A stretch of DNA of 64,000 bases from Citrobacter braakii (GTDB lineage Bacteria; Pseudomonadota; Gammaproteobacteria; Enterobacterales; Enterobacteriaceae), in the NCBI RefSeq assembly GCF_002075345.1, contig NZ_NAEW01000015.1, positions 1-64,000 of the forward strand. Direction: 5' to 3'. Positions 33,987 to 43,052 of the stretch are shown in pieces. The translations under genes and the position numbers were made by a program. The notes under the pieces were generated by a model. It had not been told where the DNA came from and did not search any database. It worked only from the letters and a program-made list of their open reading frames with translations. Positions within the stretch are counted from its first letter, which is position 1; the number at the start of each line of letters is the position of its first letter.

Positions 33987-34157
33987 TTATACATGCGTCA
34001 GATTTAAAAAATCAATAATGAATAAAATGCATTCGTCAAATACTGGTTTTCTTTCGATAGCCAGCCACAGCATAAAACCGACGCCGAGTAAAAAACCGGC
34101 GCCCAGACGCCCCGGAACAAGAAAACGCATCAGTTTTTGCCTGGTAAAGTTATTCAT
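33987..34157 (-). CDS. 56-aa single-pass protein in the pilus operon
   Basis: A frame of 56 residues: basic start MNNFTRQKLMRFLVPGRLGA, then a hydrophobic helix GFLLGVGFMLWLAI, a charged turn and a second hydrophobic run (CILFIIDFLNLTHV). Its ATG shares an A with the TGA of the prepilin peptidase gene (TGATG overlap), and it ends 18 bases before the transglycosylase start, so it is translationally coupled on both sides. Its role is unknown. The exact fit in the operon is the evidence that it is real. Confidence 0.65.
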   Translation of the reverse strand: MNNFTRQKLMRFLVPGRLGAGFLLGVGFMLWLAIERKPVFDECILFIIDFLNLTHV

Positions 34158-35038
34158 CATACTCTGGTAAAAAAAAGAACAAGGGTTGCCAGCGCAATGG
34201 CAGGGCCAAATGGAATATAAGCTCCCGTACAGGCAATATCATTATCACCATTGTCAGCATCCTGCCCCGGCAATAATTCAGGTGTCTGTACAAGAATTTT
34301 ACGCTGATAAAACTTCTTTATTCCGTACAGTACGCCACCGCAGACGGCAGAAAACAGAATCAGCCACGACACCTGCCCCAGTCCCACCCAGACGGATGCG
34401 GCTGCAAAAAGTTTGGCATCCCCCCCACCGAGTCCTTCGTGCCCGCGGATAACGCGGTATCCGTACTGGACAGCGCTGATAATGCCATATGCCAGCACAC
34501 ATCCCGTCACAGCCTGAAAGGGAGACACACGGATAAGGCCGCAGACAGAAAACACCAGTCCGGACCACAACAGGCCGAGAGACAAAACATCCGGGATAAG
34601 GTAGTGGCGGAAGTCCGTCACGGTAATACAGTACAACAGGCAAAACAGTGTCAGGGGAGGCAACAGGTCTGCTACCCCTGAAAATGTCAGCAGCATGCTC
34701 ACTGGGCCGACAAAATAAAGATACACCATGGCAAACCACAGGCCAGTAACGGCTTCTGTCAGCGGATAGATGACCGGAATACGCGTCCGGCATTGCCGGC
34801 ATCTTCCCCGCAGTATAAGCCAGCTCAGTACCGGAATATTGTCATAAAACCGTATCCGGTGATGGCAGACCGGACAGTGTGAAGGCGGCCAGGCAAGGGA
34901 GAACCGCTCATCCTCCGCCGCCCCGAAAATCATCAGTGGCAGACGGTAAATGACCACGTTCATAAAGCTGCCGGCACACATTCCTGTCATCAGGCATAGA
35001 GTGAAAAAAATAAAATAATAACCCTGTCCGGTCACCAT
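34157..35038 (-). CDS. Prepilin peptidase (CofP/PilD-like)
   Basis: A 293-residue membrane aspartyl peptidase. The N-terminal cytoplasmic domain has the two CxxC pairs (CPVCHHRIRFYDNIPVLSWL and CRQCRTRIPVIYP), and the two catalytic aspartates are in TDFRHYLIPD and GLGGGDAKL (the GxGD motif). It cleaves the prepilin leader after glycine and methylates the new N-terminus. Seven or more hydrophobic segments are present. It follows the CofJ-position gene as in CFA/III (cofJ-cofP order) and overlaps the next small ORF by one base. Confidence 0.9.
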   Translation of the reverse strand: MVTGQGYYFIFFTLCLMTGMCAGSFMNVVIYRLPLMIFGAAEDERFSLAWPPSHCPVCHHRIRFYDNIPVLSWLILRGRCRQCRTRIPVIYPLTEAVTGLWFAMVYLYFVGPVSMLLTFSGVADLLPPLTLFCLLYCITVTDFRHYLIPDVLSLGLLWSGLVFSVCGLIRVSPFQAVTGCVLAYGIISAVQYGYRVIRGHEGLGGGDAKLFAAASVWVGLGQVSWLILFSAVCGGVLYGIKKFYQRKILVQTPELLPGQDADNGDNDIACTGAYIPFGPAIALATLVLFFTRV

Positions 35039-35058
35039 GACTTATTTACTCCCGGCTG

Positions 35059-36408
35059 TCAGTAACAGGCATTTCTCAGCTGCATAGCGCTGGCTGCCTC
35101 TTTACCATTGATATAAATAGGGGCGAATTTCAGTGGCTGACCGTATGCGCTGAATGTCAGACTGCCGAACCCTTGTGTACCAGACTTCTGCCCTATTGTG
35201 AATGTCAGTCCGTCAGTATTAACCAGGTTAATCTCCCCATCTGACGTCGGAGGCAGAGTCAGCGGTATAATATTATTAATGTAATCGGTATACGCTTTAG
35301 TCAGGAATGTACCTGCCGCCAGAGAACCCTTAAAATAACGGTTCTCTTTATAAAAATTATTAACAAAGTACGGGTCACTGTTATCACTGGCTAAAGGTTT
35401 CATGCCCAGACTTGACCCGTGATTCAGATACAGTCTGTTTTTGTAAGCATCGTCATTAGCGGCTTTCCAGACCCAAGTCTCTGAAGCGCCCTTGTTTGTT
35501 ATTTTCAGGGACAGTGAGGTAATATTCCGGTTACTGAGTGTCAGTACAAAGTCACCACCGTGAATGCTGCTTGCAACACTACTCTCTGACCCTGTCAGGA
35601 GCGGGTAAACAAAATGTTTATCCTGATAAGTATGGTCGACGGACTCATTGAAAGGTTGTGTGCCAAACTCATAGTGACCAGGTGTAGCAGGCGTATGTGA
35701 CACAAAAAATACCTGGTCTGTCAGAGCACTGCTTCCTCTTTCCTCATATTCTTTCCTAACATTAGGGGGCATAGGTACAGCACCTGGAAAACCTCCCCAT
35801 ACGTACCTGTCATTAGGTATCATAGGAGTATTAAAACAACCCTCATGCCACCAATAGGCATCATAATTGGTACCAAATGGGTAATTCGGAACCGGAGGCT
35901 GATAAATAGGAAAATAAGTTCCGGTCTGGTTATCAGGTGTATTGTCATGATAAAGGTATTTGTCACTGAAACAGAACGGGTAGTTCCATGACTCCGGAGT
36001 TCCTGCAACATATCTTTTACCGTTATGTTCTCCACTAATATTGCCTTTGGCATGTACACTCCACGGCACCCGGAAATCAGCATCTGTAGCGCGGGATTTG
36101 CCGGACGCTGACTTAAATGGAGCATAGTTTTTAATATAGTCATCCCCATCGATGGTCAGCGTGACATTTAGACTACCAGTACCCTCAGTAGTCGCTGTTA
36201 TCTTATTAAAATGCACCCGGATTTCTATCGGATCGGCTTTTGAATGACACCCCCTTGCCTGCAAGCCCAGTTTCGGCTCGAGGCTGAGTGTCCCCGCACG
36301 TTTGTAATTAAAATTCAGGTTATCCGCCGCCAGAATCTCTGGCGACAGCAGTACCAGAAAAAATAACATCCATTTTCTGCTCAGTGACACTTGGTTCATT
36401 GTCTTCAT
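35059..36408 (-). CDS. Secreted protein in the CofJ position of the pilus operon
   Basis: A 449-residue protein starting MKTMNQVSLSRKWMLFFLVL with an AGGAG site; the frame is open 31 codons further upstream inside the previous gene's leader. Signal peptide cleavage is likely after ILAAD (near residue 26). The mature protein is rich in Tyr, Asn and Pro, has few Cys and looks beta-rich (LTLSNRNITSLSLKITNKGA, GSLTFSAYGQPLKFAPIYIN). In CFA/III and Longus the gene in this place (cofJ/lngJ, about 340 residues) encodes a soluble protein exported through the pilus machinery and needed for adherence. This one is about 100 residues longer, and I see no sequence identity that proves homology. Position argues for a secreted adhesin. 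Confidence 0.6.
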   Translation of the reverse strand: MKTMNQVSLSRKWMLFFLVLLSPEILAADNLNFNYKRAGTLSLEPKLGLQARGCHSKADPIEIRVHFNKITATTEGTGSLNVTLTIDGDDYIKNYAPFKSASGKSRATDADFRVPWSVHAKGNISGEHNGKRYVAGTPESWNYPFCFSDKYLYHDNTPDNQTGTYFPIYQPPVPNYPFGTNYDAYWWHEGCFNTPMIPNDRYVWGGFPGAVPMPPNVRKEYEERGSSALTDQVFFVSHTPATPGHYEFGTQPFNESVDHTYQDKHFVYPLLTGSESSVASSIHGGDFVLTLSNRNITSLSLKITNKGASETWVWKAANDDAYKNRLYLNHGSSLGMKPLASDNSDPYFVNNFYKENRYFKGSLAAGTFLTKAYTDYINNIIPLTLPPTSDGEINLVNTDGLTFTIGQKSGTQGFGSLTFSAYGQPLKFAPIYINGKEAASAMQLRNACY

Positions 36409-36428
36409 TTTTCGTCTCCTTAAGCCCC

Positions 36429-37460
36429 TTAATAAAAGGAGCTCATTTTGGAAATTGCATCGGACAGGGCATACAGGGCCCCAAACACCCAGACCACGCA
36501 CCCGCCCAACACCAGAGTTGCCAGCGACCGCAGGAGGCCAGCCAGCCGCTCAATACTTTCCGCGATATCCTTTTTTGCCCTGTCCGAAACGGCCTGCAGC
36601 ACATCAAAAAATGACGGCAGACTGGAATACAGACTGATATTCAGCAGTTCACTGGCCCCCAAAAGCCCGGTGTTCATCGCCTTTCCGTAGGGCTGCCCCA
36701 GCGCCATGTTGTTCTGCATGAGAGCCAGATGGTGCCGCATCCAGCGGTTGGCATTAAGCCGGATGACATCCAGAGATTCATTCAGCGGAATGTTGTTACG
36801 CAGCATGGCGGACAGACTGCTCAGAAACAGTGAAGCAGACATTCGCCTGTAGGCAGAGAAGGGCAATATCCGATCCAGAATGTTGTTCCGCAGGCTTCCC
36901 GTCATGTTGTACATCACCAGCCGAATCAGGATGACTACCACCACGAATGCCACAATAATGTATATCCACAGCCCGTAGTACAGTTCGGTGCCGAAGCTGT
37001 ACAGTACCTGCGTTATCCCCGGCCAGCGGTTCGTCGGGATAACTCTTTCAAACGCCGGAAAGACCTTGACCGCATACCCGCCAATCACCACCAGGGCGAG
37101 GCACAGCATAATCAGTGGATACGACACCGCCTTAATCAGCTGTGAGCGCAACTGCTGTTCAAACTTCATGGTGGTTACGATGCTGAGGAAGCCCTCAGCC
37201 AGAGAGCCGCTTTTTTCCGAGGAATAAATCACCCCCAGCTCTTCACGGGGAACAAATCCCTCAAACACCCCGGACACCGATTCCGTTGTGGCCATCTTGT
37301 CCAGAAACGCCTGCAGTTTTTTCACAAATCCCGCGCCCAGCAGGGTTCGTCCTTCTGTCTGTAGCTTGACGACTGAGTCATACAGCGGCAGGTCGGCTTT
37401 AATCATGTCTGCGCAGAACTGATACAGATAAAACCGCTGCTTCTTAGTAAATTTTGCCAA
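36429..37460 (-). CDS. Pilus inner-membrane platform protein (CofI/GspF-like)
   Basis: A 343-residue GspF/BfpE-type protein with a TTG start (37460) eight bases after a GGAGGTG site; the TTG lies inside the last codons of the ATPase gene, overlapping it by 17 bases. Two GspF repeats are visible, each with helical cytoplasmic parts and a transmembrane pair (SYPLIMLCLALVVIGGYAVK; YIIVAFVVVVILIRLVMY; LATLVLGGCVVWVFGALYAL). The protein anchors the assembly ATPase and turns pilin addition. No break seen. Confidence 0.85.
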   Translation of the reverse strand: MAKFTKKQRFYLYQFCADMIKADLPLYDSVVKLQTEGRTLLGAGFVKKLQAFLDKMATTESVSGVFEGFVPREELGVIYSSEKSGSLAEGFLSIVTTMKFEQQLRSQLIKAVSYPLIMLCLALVVIGGYAVKVFPAFERVIPTNRWPGITQVLYSFGTELYYGLWIYIIVAFVVVVILIRLVMYNMTGSLRNNILDRILPFSAYRRMSASLFLSSLSAMLRNNIPLNESLDVIRLNANRWMRHHLALMQNNMALGQPYGKAMNTGLLGASELLNISLYSSLPSFFDVLQAVSDRAKKDIAESIERLAGLLRSLATLVLGGCVVWVFGALYALSDAISKMSSFY

Positions 37461-38982
37461 GTAACACCTCCAGATTGTCCGGCTCCACGTCTCCAAATTC
37501 CAGGCCGAACCAGAGCACGCATACCCGCCCGGTCAGTACACAGGCCACCGCTTTCTCGCGAAGGTCGAATCCCTCCGCCAGCGTGTCAACCGTGTGTCGT
37601 TTCTTCCGCCACTGACTGTAAACCCCGTACCAGTCCTGGCGGGAAATGGCTTCAAGCTCCGGGTCAGTCGGACGCATATATTCAATTACCAGCTGGCGTG
37701 AAGATATTCCGCTGTAGTTGCACTTCTCACACCCGTCACGGTTACGTTCATACACATCAAATGTCCGGCTTCCGAGTACCGCGCCGGGGTGCGGTTTTTT
37801 GCAGTGGTCACACAGTACCGGCAACAGTTTCTGGCACTGAAGGCCGGCAATAAAGCCCGGCGTGGACAGCTTGTCGCTGGTCATCCCGAGCGCTGACAGA
37901 CGCTGCAGCAGCGTCACAATGTTGCCGGCATGTACGGTGGTGAAGCAGTAGTGACCGCTCTCCACCGCGCCTGAGAGCGCATTCGCAGAGATGGGGTCAC
38001 GAATTTCCCCCACCATCAGCACATCCGGGTCACGCCGCAGGGCGGATTTGATGGCGATGTGAAAACCGCCGTCATCTGCATCCAGTACCGAACTCTGTCT
38101 GGCGCCGGCAATCTGATACTCCACCGGGTCCTCAATAGTCAGGAAACTGCCCTTGTCGTCATAACGGTAATGCTGCATCCACTCCATCAGCACCTTCAGT
38201 GTCGTGGACTTGCCCGACCCGGTGGTTCCGGAAACCAGATAGGCTCCGTACGGGTTGCTCAGCATCCGTCGCATGTCCAGAGCCTCCGCATCCGATATTC
38301 CCATTTCCCGCAGGTCAACCAGACTGCTTTTGCGTACACCCGACGGGATAATGCGCAGTACCGCGTGATAACAGCCGTCCGTCTCGCCAAAAATGGGAAA
38401 GTGGGCGTAACGGAAGCGGTATTTCCTCCCGGCAAGGGTGTACAGAATGTTGGCGCTCTGCGGCACGCTGCGGTTCCACGTGGTCTCCTTGGTGCTGGCC
38501 TGCACGTTATAGAGCACAAACACCATTTCATCGCACCGGGTGGAGAGCATTTGCTCATCCGGGATAAGCACTCCGTTAATACGCAACTCCACCGTGGCAA
38601 TAGCTTCCCGCCGGGTGATATGCACATCGCTGGCTCCCAGCGATGTGGCATGCGTCAACAAATCCTCCAGTTGCCGCTGTATCTCCGTGGACTTACTCTG
38701 GTTGTCCGTCAGGGAGGACAACGTGAGATTCTCCAGTATCTGGTAATACAGCTCCCCGGACACCAGCGCAGCCCCCTGACAGGGCATTTTCTTCACCCGG
38801 GTCAGGTACTCATAATCCACCTGTACGGCCGTCAGGGTGTCGATACGCAGGTCACTGACCAGCAGGTAATTCCCCCCATCCTTCTCACCGCACAACATCC
38901 CTTCCTCCGGCTGCCGGAAGGTCCAGTCGGGTGAAGCCAGTACGGATTCATCCAGCATCAAAACAGTGGTCAGTACACTCAC
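37444..38982 (-). CDS. Pilus assembly ATPase (CofH/GspE-like)
   Basis: A 512-residue type II/IV secretion ATPase. Walker A GTTGSGKSTT, Asp box (SFLTIEDPVEYQIAG), Walker B DPDVLMVGEIRDPISAN and His box AVESGHYCFTTVHAGN are in order, and a zinc-binding tetracysteine occurs (CDHCKKP with CEKCNYSG). It hydrolyses ATP to drive pilus extension. The start ATG is joined to the preceding gene by a four-base overlap. There is no second, retraction-type ATPase in the cluster, as in CFA/III, Longus and TCP. Confidence 0.92.
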   Translation of the reverse strand: MSVLTTVLMLDESVLASPDWTFRQPEEGMLCGEKDGGNYLLVSDLRIDTLTAVQVDYEYLTRVKKMPCQGAALVSGELYYQILENLTLSSLTDNQSKSTEIQRQLEDLLTHATSLGASDVHITRREAIATVELRINGVLIPDEQMLSTRCDEMVFVLYNVQASTKETTWNRSVPQSANILYTLAGRKYRFRYAHFPIFGETDGCYHAVLRIIPSGVRKSSLVDLREMGISDAEALDMRRMLSNPYGAYLVSGTTGSGKSTTLKVLMEWMQHYRYDDKGSFLTIEDPVEYQIAGARQSSVLDADDGGFHIAIKSALRRDPDVLMVGEIRDPISANALSGAVESGHYCFTTVHAGNIVTLLQRLSALGMTSDKLSTPGFIAGLQCQKLLPVLCDHCKKPHPGAVLGSRTFDVYERNRDGCEKCNYSGISSRQLVIEYMRPTDPELEAISRQDWYGVYSQWRKKRHTVDTLAEGFDLREKAVACVLTGRVCVLWFGLEFGDVEPDNLEVLLGKIY

Positions 38983-39506
38983 TTCACTTCCCTGGCGACC
39001 AGAAGTTTATTTTTCGCCGGCTCCAGCCGGTACTTTTTCCCGTTGGCGGGGAATGTTTCATGGCGCCCGACAAACCGGATTTGTCCGTTAACAGATACCC
39101 CCACCCGGGACACCCCGGCCACCTGTGACACCAGCACCACCATCGGCGCTGCCGCGTGCATCACCGGAACAGGCGGCTCGTCACGTACCGGCATAGCGAC
39201 AGGAGGCGGTGTCACCGGCATCGTTGTCACCGCCGGCGACCCTTCCCCCCTGACTTTCTGCAGTTCTGCCCGCAGTTTCTCCAGAGCCAGCTCATTACTG
39301 AGCTGACGTTTCTGGCGTTCAAACGTAATGTCATCCTGCAGGGCCCGGACTATCTGCTCCTGTCCGGCTGTGGCCGTATCAGGCTGCGTCACAGCCCCTG
39401 CCGGCTGAGGTGCGGCGGGAGTGGTGTTTACCGACGTCTGCGGTGCGGCCTGCAGATAAAAAGAGGTCAGAATCAATAAAGGAAGAAAAACGTTTATTTT
39501 TTGCAT
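38979..39506 (-). CDS. Pilus biogenesis protein (CofG-like)
   Basis: A 175-residue protein with signal peptide (MQKINVFLPLLILTSFYLQA), a proline/alanine-rich linker, a helical stretch FERQKRQLSNELALEKLRAE LQK and a C-terminal beta domain (GVSVNGQIRFVGRHETFPANGK). It occupies the cofG position between cofF- and cofH-like genes; these are periplasmic connectors between inner-membrane proteins and the secretin in T4b systems, related in role to PilP. Overlaps both neighbours by a few bases. Confidence 0.7.
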   Translation of the reverse strand: MQKINVFLPLLILTSFYLQAAPQTSVNTTPAAPQPAGAVTQPDTATAGQEQIVRALQDDITFERQKRQLSNELALEKLRAELQKVRGEGSPAVTTMPVTPPPVAMPVRDEPPVPVMHAAAPMVVLVSQVAGVSRVGVSVNGQIRFVGRHETFPANGKKYRLEPAKNKLLVAREVK

Positions 39507-40315
39507 AAGAATGTCCCGCTGATATCCAGAATGCCCTGTTTCCCGGCCACTGACTGAAAAATAAAGGAAGAGGAATACGGCCTGTCCTGCCAGAATGAGA
39601 AGACGCTGACATAGTTATCCGGCAGTGACACCTGCCACTTTCCGACCAGCAGCCCGTGGTTATCCGGATTTCCCGGCAGTGACGCCTCATCCGCACTGAC
39701 GGAGGACGCCGGTAGCTCCTTCAGGGTGAAGCGCCGGCCGGCCTCCACCAGAGAGTTATAGCTGTAGACATAGTTCAGTATGTCATTACAGGAAGGCTCA
39801 CTGATTTTCTGCTGCCGGTTAAAGGCCTCCAGCACCGGATTACTGTTCATGCCCGACGGTATACCGGCATAGTCCACCGAATCCTGAGAAAAAGACGGTG
39901 CATAAGACTCGTCCCTGAACACCTTGTCCTGTACGCTGAACACCGTGCTCTCCCCGGTCTGGTAGGAGAAACTGCAGTTTTCCGTGGAACAACTGAAGTT
40001 GTCCTCCCTGAACCCGGCCAGCCCGATGGGCTGACGGCTGTTCAGAATTTCCGTGTACAGCGCGAGAAAACCACGGGCGTCCGCTCCTTTCAGCGCGGAG
40101 GTGTAAAAATTGTGAATATTCGTCCGCTTCTGCTGAAGAGCCGCCGCCGCCTGACGCTCCTGCTCCTCTTTCTCCACCGTTTTCGCGTGAAAGTAATACC
40201 AGGTGCCGCCCCCAACGGCGGCAACAAGAACCACTACGCCACCAAACAGCAGGGCAGTCCTGCCGTGTGACGACAAGGTGTCCCGGTACAACCAGTTATA
40301 TAATGAACGGCTCAT
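39494..40315 (-). CDS. Pilus biogenesis inner-membrane protein (CofF-like)
   Basis: A 273-residue bitopic protein: basic start, one transmembrane segment (ALLFGGVVVLVAAVGGGTWYY, about 22-42), a charged coiled coil (KTVEKEEQERQAAAALQQKR) and a periplasmic beta-rich domain with cysteine pairs (NFSCSTENCSFSY; SEPSCNDIL; GTFLCKK). The cofF position and bitopic layout suit the alignment complex of class b type IV pili. No enzymatic motif. Confidence 0.65.
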   Translation of the reverse strand: MSRSLYNWLYRDTLSSHGRTALLFGGVVVLVAAVGGGTWYYFHAKTVEKEEQERQAAAALQQKRTNIHNFYTSALKGADARGFLALYTEILNSRQPIGLAGFREDNFSCSTENCSFSYQTGESTVFSVQDKVFRDESYAPSFSQDSVDYAGIPSGMNSNPVLEAFNRQQKISEPSCNDILNYVYSYNSLVEAGRRFTLKELPASSVSADEASLPGNPDNHGLLVGKWQVSLPDNYVSVFSFWQDRPYSSSFIFQSVAGKQGILDISGTFLCKK

Positions 40316-40318
40316 AAT

Positions 40319-40921
40319 CTACCCCATCAGGATGAATGCCGCAGGAATGGCAAGCAAAACCAGCCCCACACAGACCAGTGCGCCATAAAACAGGTAACGC
40401 CGTTTTTTCAGTCGCAGCTGGTTGGCCTGATAGTGTGTCAGGATGTCTTCTGCACAGTCTTCCCGAAGCTCCCTGACCGGCAGGGACTTGTACTGGCTGA
40501 ACTTCCGGTCCTCCATCAGGGAGTCAAACACCACAGGACTGAGCAGGCAGTCTGTACCCGGCACTATCACGCCGTCACTGACTATCAGCAACCAGACCAT
40601 CCCGTCATCGGTACGGGCATAAAATATCCCGTCCCCGTATAACAGCCGGATATAAAGTGCCAGCGGCTCCCGGGCCGATGAGTGGTGTTCTGTCAGCCCC
40701 CGGAACTCACGCCCTCCGGCGTCCCGGGTTTCACGCGAGGCCCGGATACTCAGTGTTTTCCCCGGTTCACTGGCAGACGCCACCTCATAGGTCACAGCGC
40801 GCCACTGACGTTCCAGCAGGTTTCTCACCGCCCGGGTTCGTTGAGCATGGGTGGTGGAAGGTAAAGGTACCCATAAGGTGCCGGTGTACAGACTGTGCTC
40901 CTTCATCATCTCTGTCAGCAT
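40319..40921 (-). CDS. Pilus biogenesis protein (CofE-like), tail-anchored
   Basis: A 200-residue protein with a cytoplasmic body and a C-terminal hydrophobic helix (YLFYGALVCVGLVLLAIPAA FILMG). Two Met codons compete; AGGAAGG leaves no space for the one at 40927 but seven bases for 40921, so the second is chosen. The gene overlaps or abuts the secretin gene. Corresponds in position to CofE, which with CofF and CofG forms the inner-membrane alignment subcomplex. Confidence 0.65.
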   Translation of the reverse strand: MLTEMMKEHSLYTGTLWVPLPSTTHAQRTRAVRNLLERQWRAVTYEVASASEPGKTLSIRASRETRDAGGREFRGLTEHHSSAREPLALYIRLLYGDGIFYARTDDGMVWLLIVSDGVIVPGTDCLLSPVVFDSLMEDRKFSQYKSLPVRELREDCAEDILTHYQANQLRLKKRRYLFYGALVCVGLVLLAIPAAFILMG

Positions 40922-40923
40922 TA

Positions 40924-42423
40924 TCATCCTTCCTGGAATGGTTTGTTGTAGTAGTCCACGCCGACCACCATCACCACGGTGGAGGTCGAGTCATTCCGGT
41001 TCAGGTTCCCGCCCAGAATCTTGAGTCCCTGATCGTCAGCATTCACCTTCGTCTCATATTTCCCGACGATAATCAGGGAACCCGGGGTAACATCCACGGT
41101 GTTGAACAGCTCCGTAGTGCTGATATTGGGTAGCTGTACCTGATTCTGGTCAGCAGTCGCCCCCTGCGGGAAGACCTCAATCCCGTTGAGGTTTTTCTTG
41201 GTGTAGGCCGACGTAAGCTCCACCCGGCCATCCGATAACACCCGCGGCGTCAGAATAACGCTTGTTCCGGTGGTGACGGTGTCGGTGGTGACCGATGAGC
41301 TGAATGACCCGCCAACCGTGTCAGAAAGCGTACTGGTGATGCCGGACACATAGTTCTGCGACTCGGTCAGGTTAAGGGGTACGGGCGTATTGTTACGTGT
41401 AACCATGGTGCCGCTCTGCAGCACCTTGCTGCCGGTCAGCTGATAGAGCGCATCCAGCTTTGCCGCCACCCCCAGACGTCCGTCGGCGTAGAAATCACGT
41501 CCGAAATAGATGTCGCCGGACGGTGTACCGATAAGGCCGGAGTTCAGGTTAAGTGACGTTCCGCCATTCTTGAATTTCAGCCCCAGCTCGCCATCGAGAT
41601 TACGCAGCTTTTTCTTGTCAAGAATGAACACCTTGTAGGTGATGACAAACTGTTTGCTGTTGGCCTGTTTGTAATCCTTCAGTATTCTGGAAAGCTCCGC
41701 ATATTCAGACGGACGACCACTGAAAGTCAGGACTCCCACATCCTTGAAGATGTTGTACACCCCGCTGGAGACATATTTCTGCGCCATGGCGGTGACGTCA
41801 TCCCAGAAGGTGCTCTGGAATTTGGTCTCTGACTTGCCCTTCACGCCGCCGCTGATGGCTTCATTCCCCGACAGGTCAAGACTGGAATCCCAGGTATTGT
41901 CTTTACCAAAGAAGTCCAGCTTCAGAGCCCAGGTGTTATAAACGTTCACCTGCAGAATATTGTCGTCGGTCAGGCTGACCGTGACGTCATACAGAGCCGA
42001 CAGATAACGAATGAATTCCTCAAACGTTCCGGAGAAGTTCACGCTGTTGTCGCGGATAAGGGGGACTGACGCCATCTCCGTCTGTGCTGTGGCTTTACCG
42101 GGAACCTGATCATTCACCCGGTAGCTGCTTTTCGTCTGCTCAGACAGGGTGTCCAGTACCGTGTTCAGCGACACCGGGATTTCTGAGTGAAACTCCACAT
42201 GCTGTGCCAGCAGGTGCTGCTGCTTTGCACTGTATACAACGGGTTTCCCGAGAAAAGCAGTATCATACTTCGTGAAAGCCTGCTGTTTCTGCGCATCCAG
42301 ACTCTGCAGACCGGGACTACTGTCGAGCAGGTCCTTGTCGGTGTACTTCTGGTTGAATTCAGTGGTACACCCCTGAAGCAGCAGTACTGCCGCAAGACAG
42401 GACAGTTTATAGTTAACTTTCAT
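40924..42423 (-). CDS. Pilus secretin lipoprotein (CofD/PilN-like)
   Basis: A 499-residue outer-membrane secretin with lipobox LLLQGC (Cys19). The N-terminal STN-like domain (VSLNTVLDTLSEQTKSSYRV) is followed by periplasmic N domains (TFEEFIRYLSALYDVTVSL; VLTFSGRPSEYAELSRILKD) and a C-terminal multimeric barrel (LTESQNYVSGITST, GTSVILTPRVLSDGRVELTS, DVTPGSLIIVGKYE). The latter matches the secretin signature V-VTPGS. It forms the gate for the pilus. This is a T4b/PilN type, as in R64 and CFA/III. Confidence 0.9.
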   Translation of the reverse strand: MKVNYKLSCLAAVLLLQGCTTEFNQKYTDKDLLDSSPGLQSLDAQKQQAFTKYDTAFLGKPVVYSAKQQHLLAQHVEFHSEIPVSLNTVLDTLSEQTKSSYRVNDQVPGKATAQTEMASVPLIRDNSVNFSGTFEEFIRYLSALYDVTVSLTDDNILQVNVYNTWALKLDFFGKDNTWDSSLDLSGNEAISGGVKGKSETKFQSTFWDDVTAMAQKYVSSGVYNIFKDVGVLTFSGRPSEYAELSRILKDYKQANSKQFVITYKVFILDKKKLRNLDGELGLKFKNGGTSLNLNSGLIGTPSGDIYFGRDFYADGRLGVAAKLDALYQLTGSKVLQSGTMVTRNNTPVPLNLTESQNYVSGITSTLSDTVGGSFSSSVTTDTVTTGTSVILTPRVLSDGRVELTSAYTKKNLNGIEVFPQGATADQNQVQLPNISTTELFNTVDVTPGSLIIVGKYETKVNADDQGLKILGGNLNRNDSTSTVVMVVGVDYYNKPFQEG

Positions 42424-42452
42424 TGTGGTGAGTTCCTTTATTGCGTCCTGTA

Positions 42453-42977
42453 TTACTGACCGTCAATGACGAGCACATTGTTTTTTTCATAGAGCTTGAC
42501 CACCAGGCCGTAGTTCTCCGAACGGAACAGTTGCCCCAGCTGGTTCAGCACCTCATCCCGGTTTTTCCCGGTCAGGTTAATCGTGCTGTAAACGAGATAG
42601 TCCCGGTTACTGTTCCAGAGCAGATGCATGCCCTGCGCTTTGGCCCAGGTGCCGATATCCAGACTCAGCAGGTGGCTCTCCTGAAGGTTCATCGTCAGCC
42701 AGGGGTTGTACGCGCCGGCGACGGGCGGCTTCTGCTGCACAGTGGAAGTCAGTGCTGACGACGTTGCAGCAGGACTGCTTCCCCCGCTCTCCCCGGACAC
42801 CGGCGCAGATACTGACGGAGCCGGATGCTCCGTCTGCATCCTGACCTTGTCCCGGTCAACCTGAAACGGGCTACGGGACAGGTCACTCATGGAGGCCCCG
42901 GCCCCAGAGTGACCCGCAGCCACAGAAAGGGATGACAATGTCATCAGCGCAATCCCGGTAATTATTTTTACTTTCAT
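42453..42977 (-). CDS. Pilus biogenesis protein (CofC/TcpQ-like)
   Basis: A 174-residue protein with signal peptide (MKVKIITGIALMTLSSLSVA) and a C-terminal TcpQ-type domain (WAKAQGMHLLWNSNRDYLVY, GKNRDEVLNQLGQLFRSENY, LVVKLYEKNNVLVID). TcpQ-like proteins stabilise or target the secretin in T4b systems. The linker is Ser/Pro/Ala-rich. It lies directly upstream of the secretin gene. Confidence 0.75.
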   Translation of the reverse strand: MKVKIITGIALMTLSSLSVAAGHSGAGASMSDLSRSPFQVDRDKVRMQTEHPAPSVSAPVSGESGGSSPAATSSALTSTVQQKPPVAGAYNPWLTMNLQESHLLSLDIGTWAKAQGMHLLWNSNRDYLVYSTINLTGKNRDEVLNQLGQLFRSENYGLVVKLYEKNNVLVIDGQ

Positions 42978-43052
42978 TTTTTCTTCCATTAATTAAATAC
43001 CGACGATATTTCAGAGGAATACACAACAAATAACACCCTGCACGAAGGTTAT

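Noticed and set aside
38059-38934. A 291-codon plus-strand frame opposite the pilus ATPase
   Set aside because: It is antisense to an unmistakable GspE-type gene and has no ribosome site or protein-like motifs.
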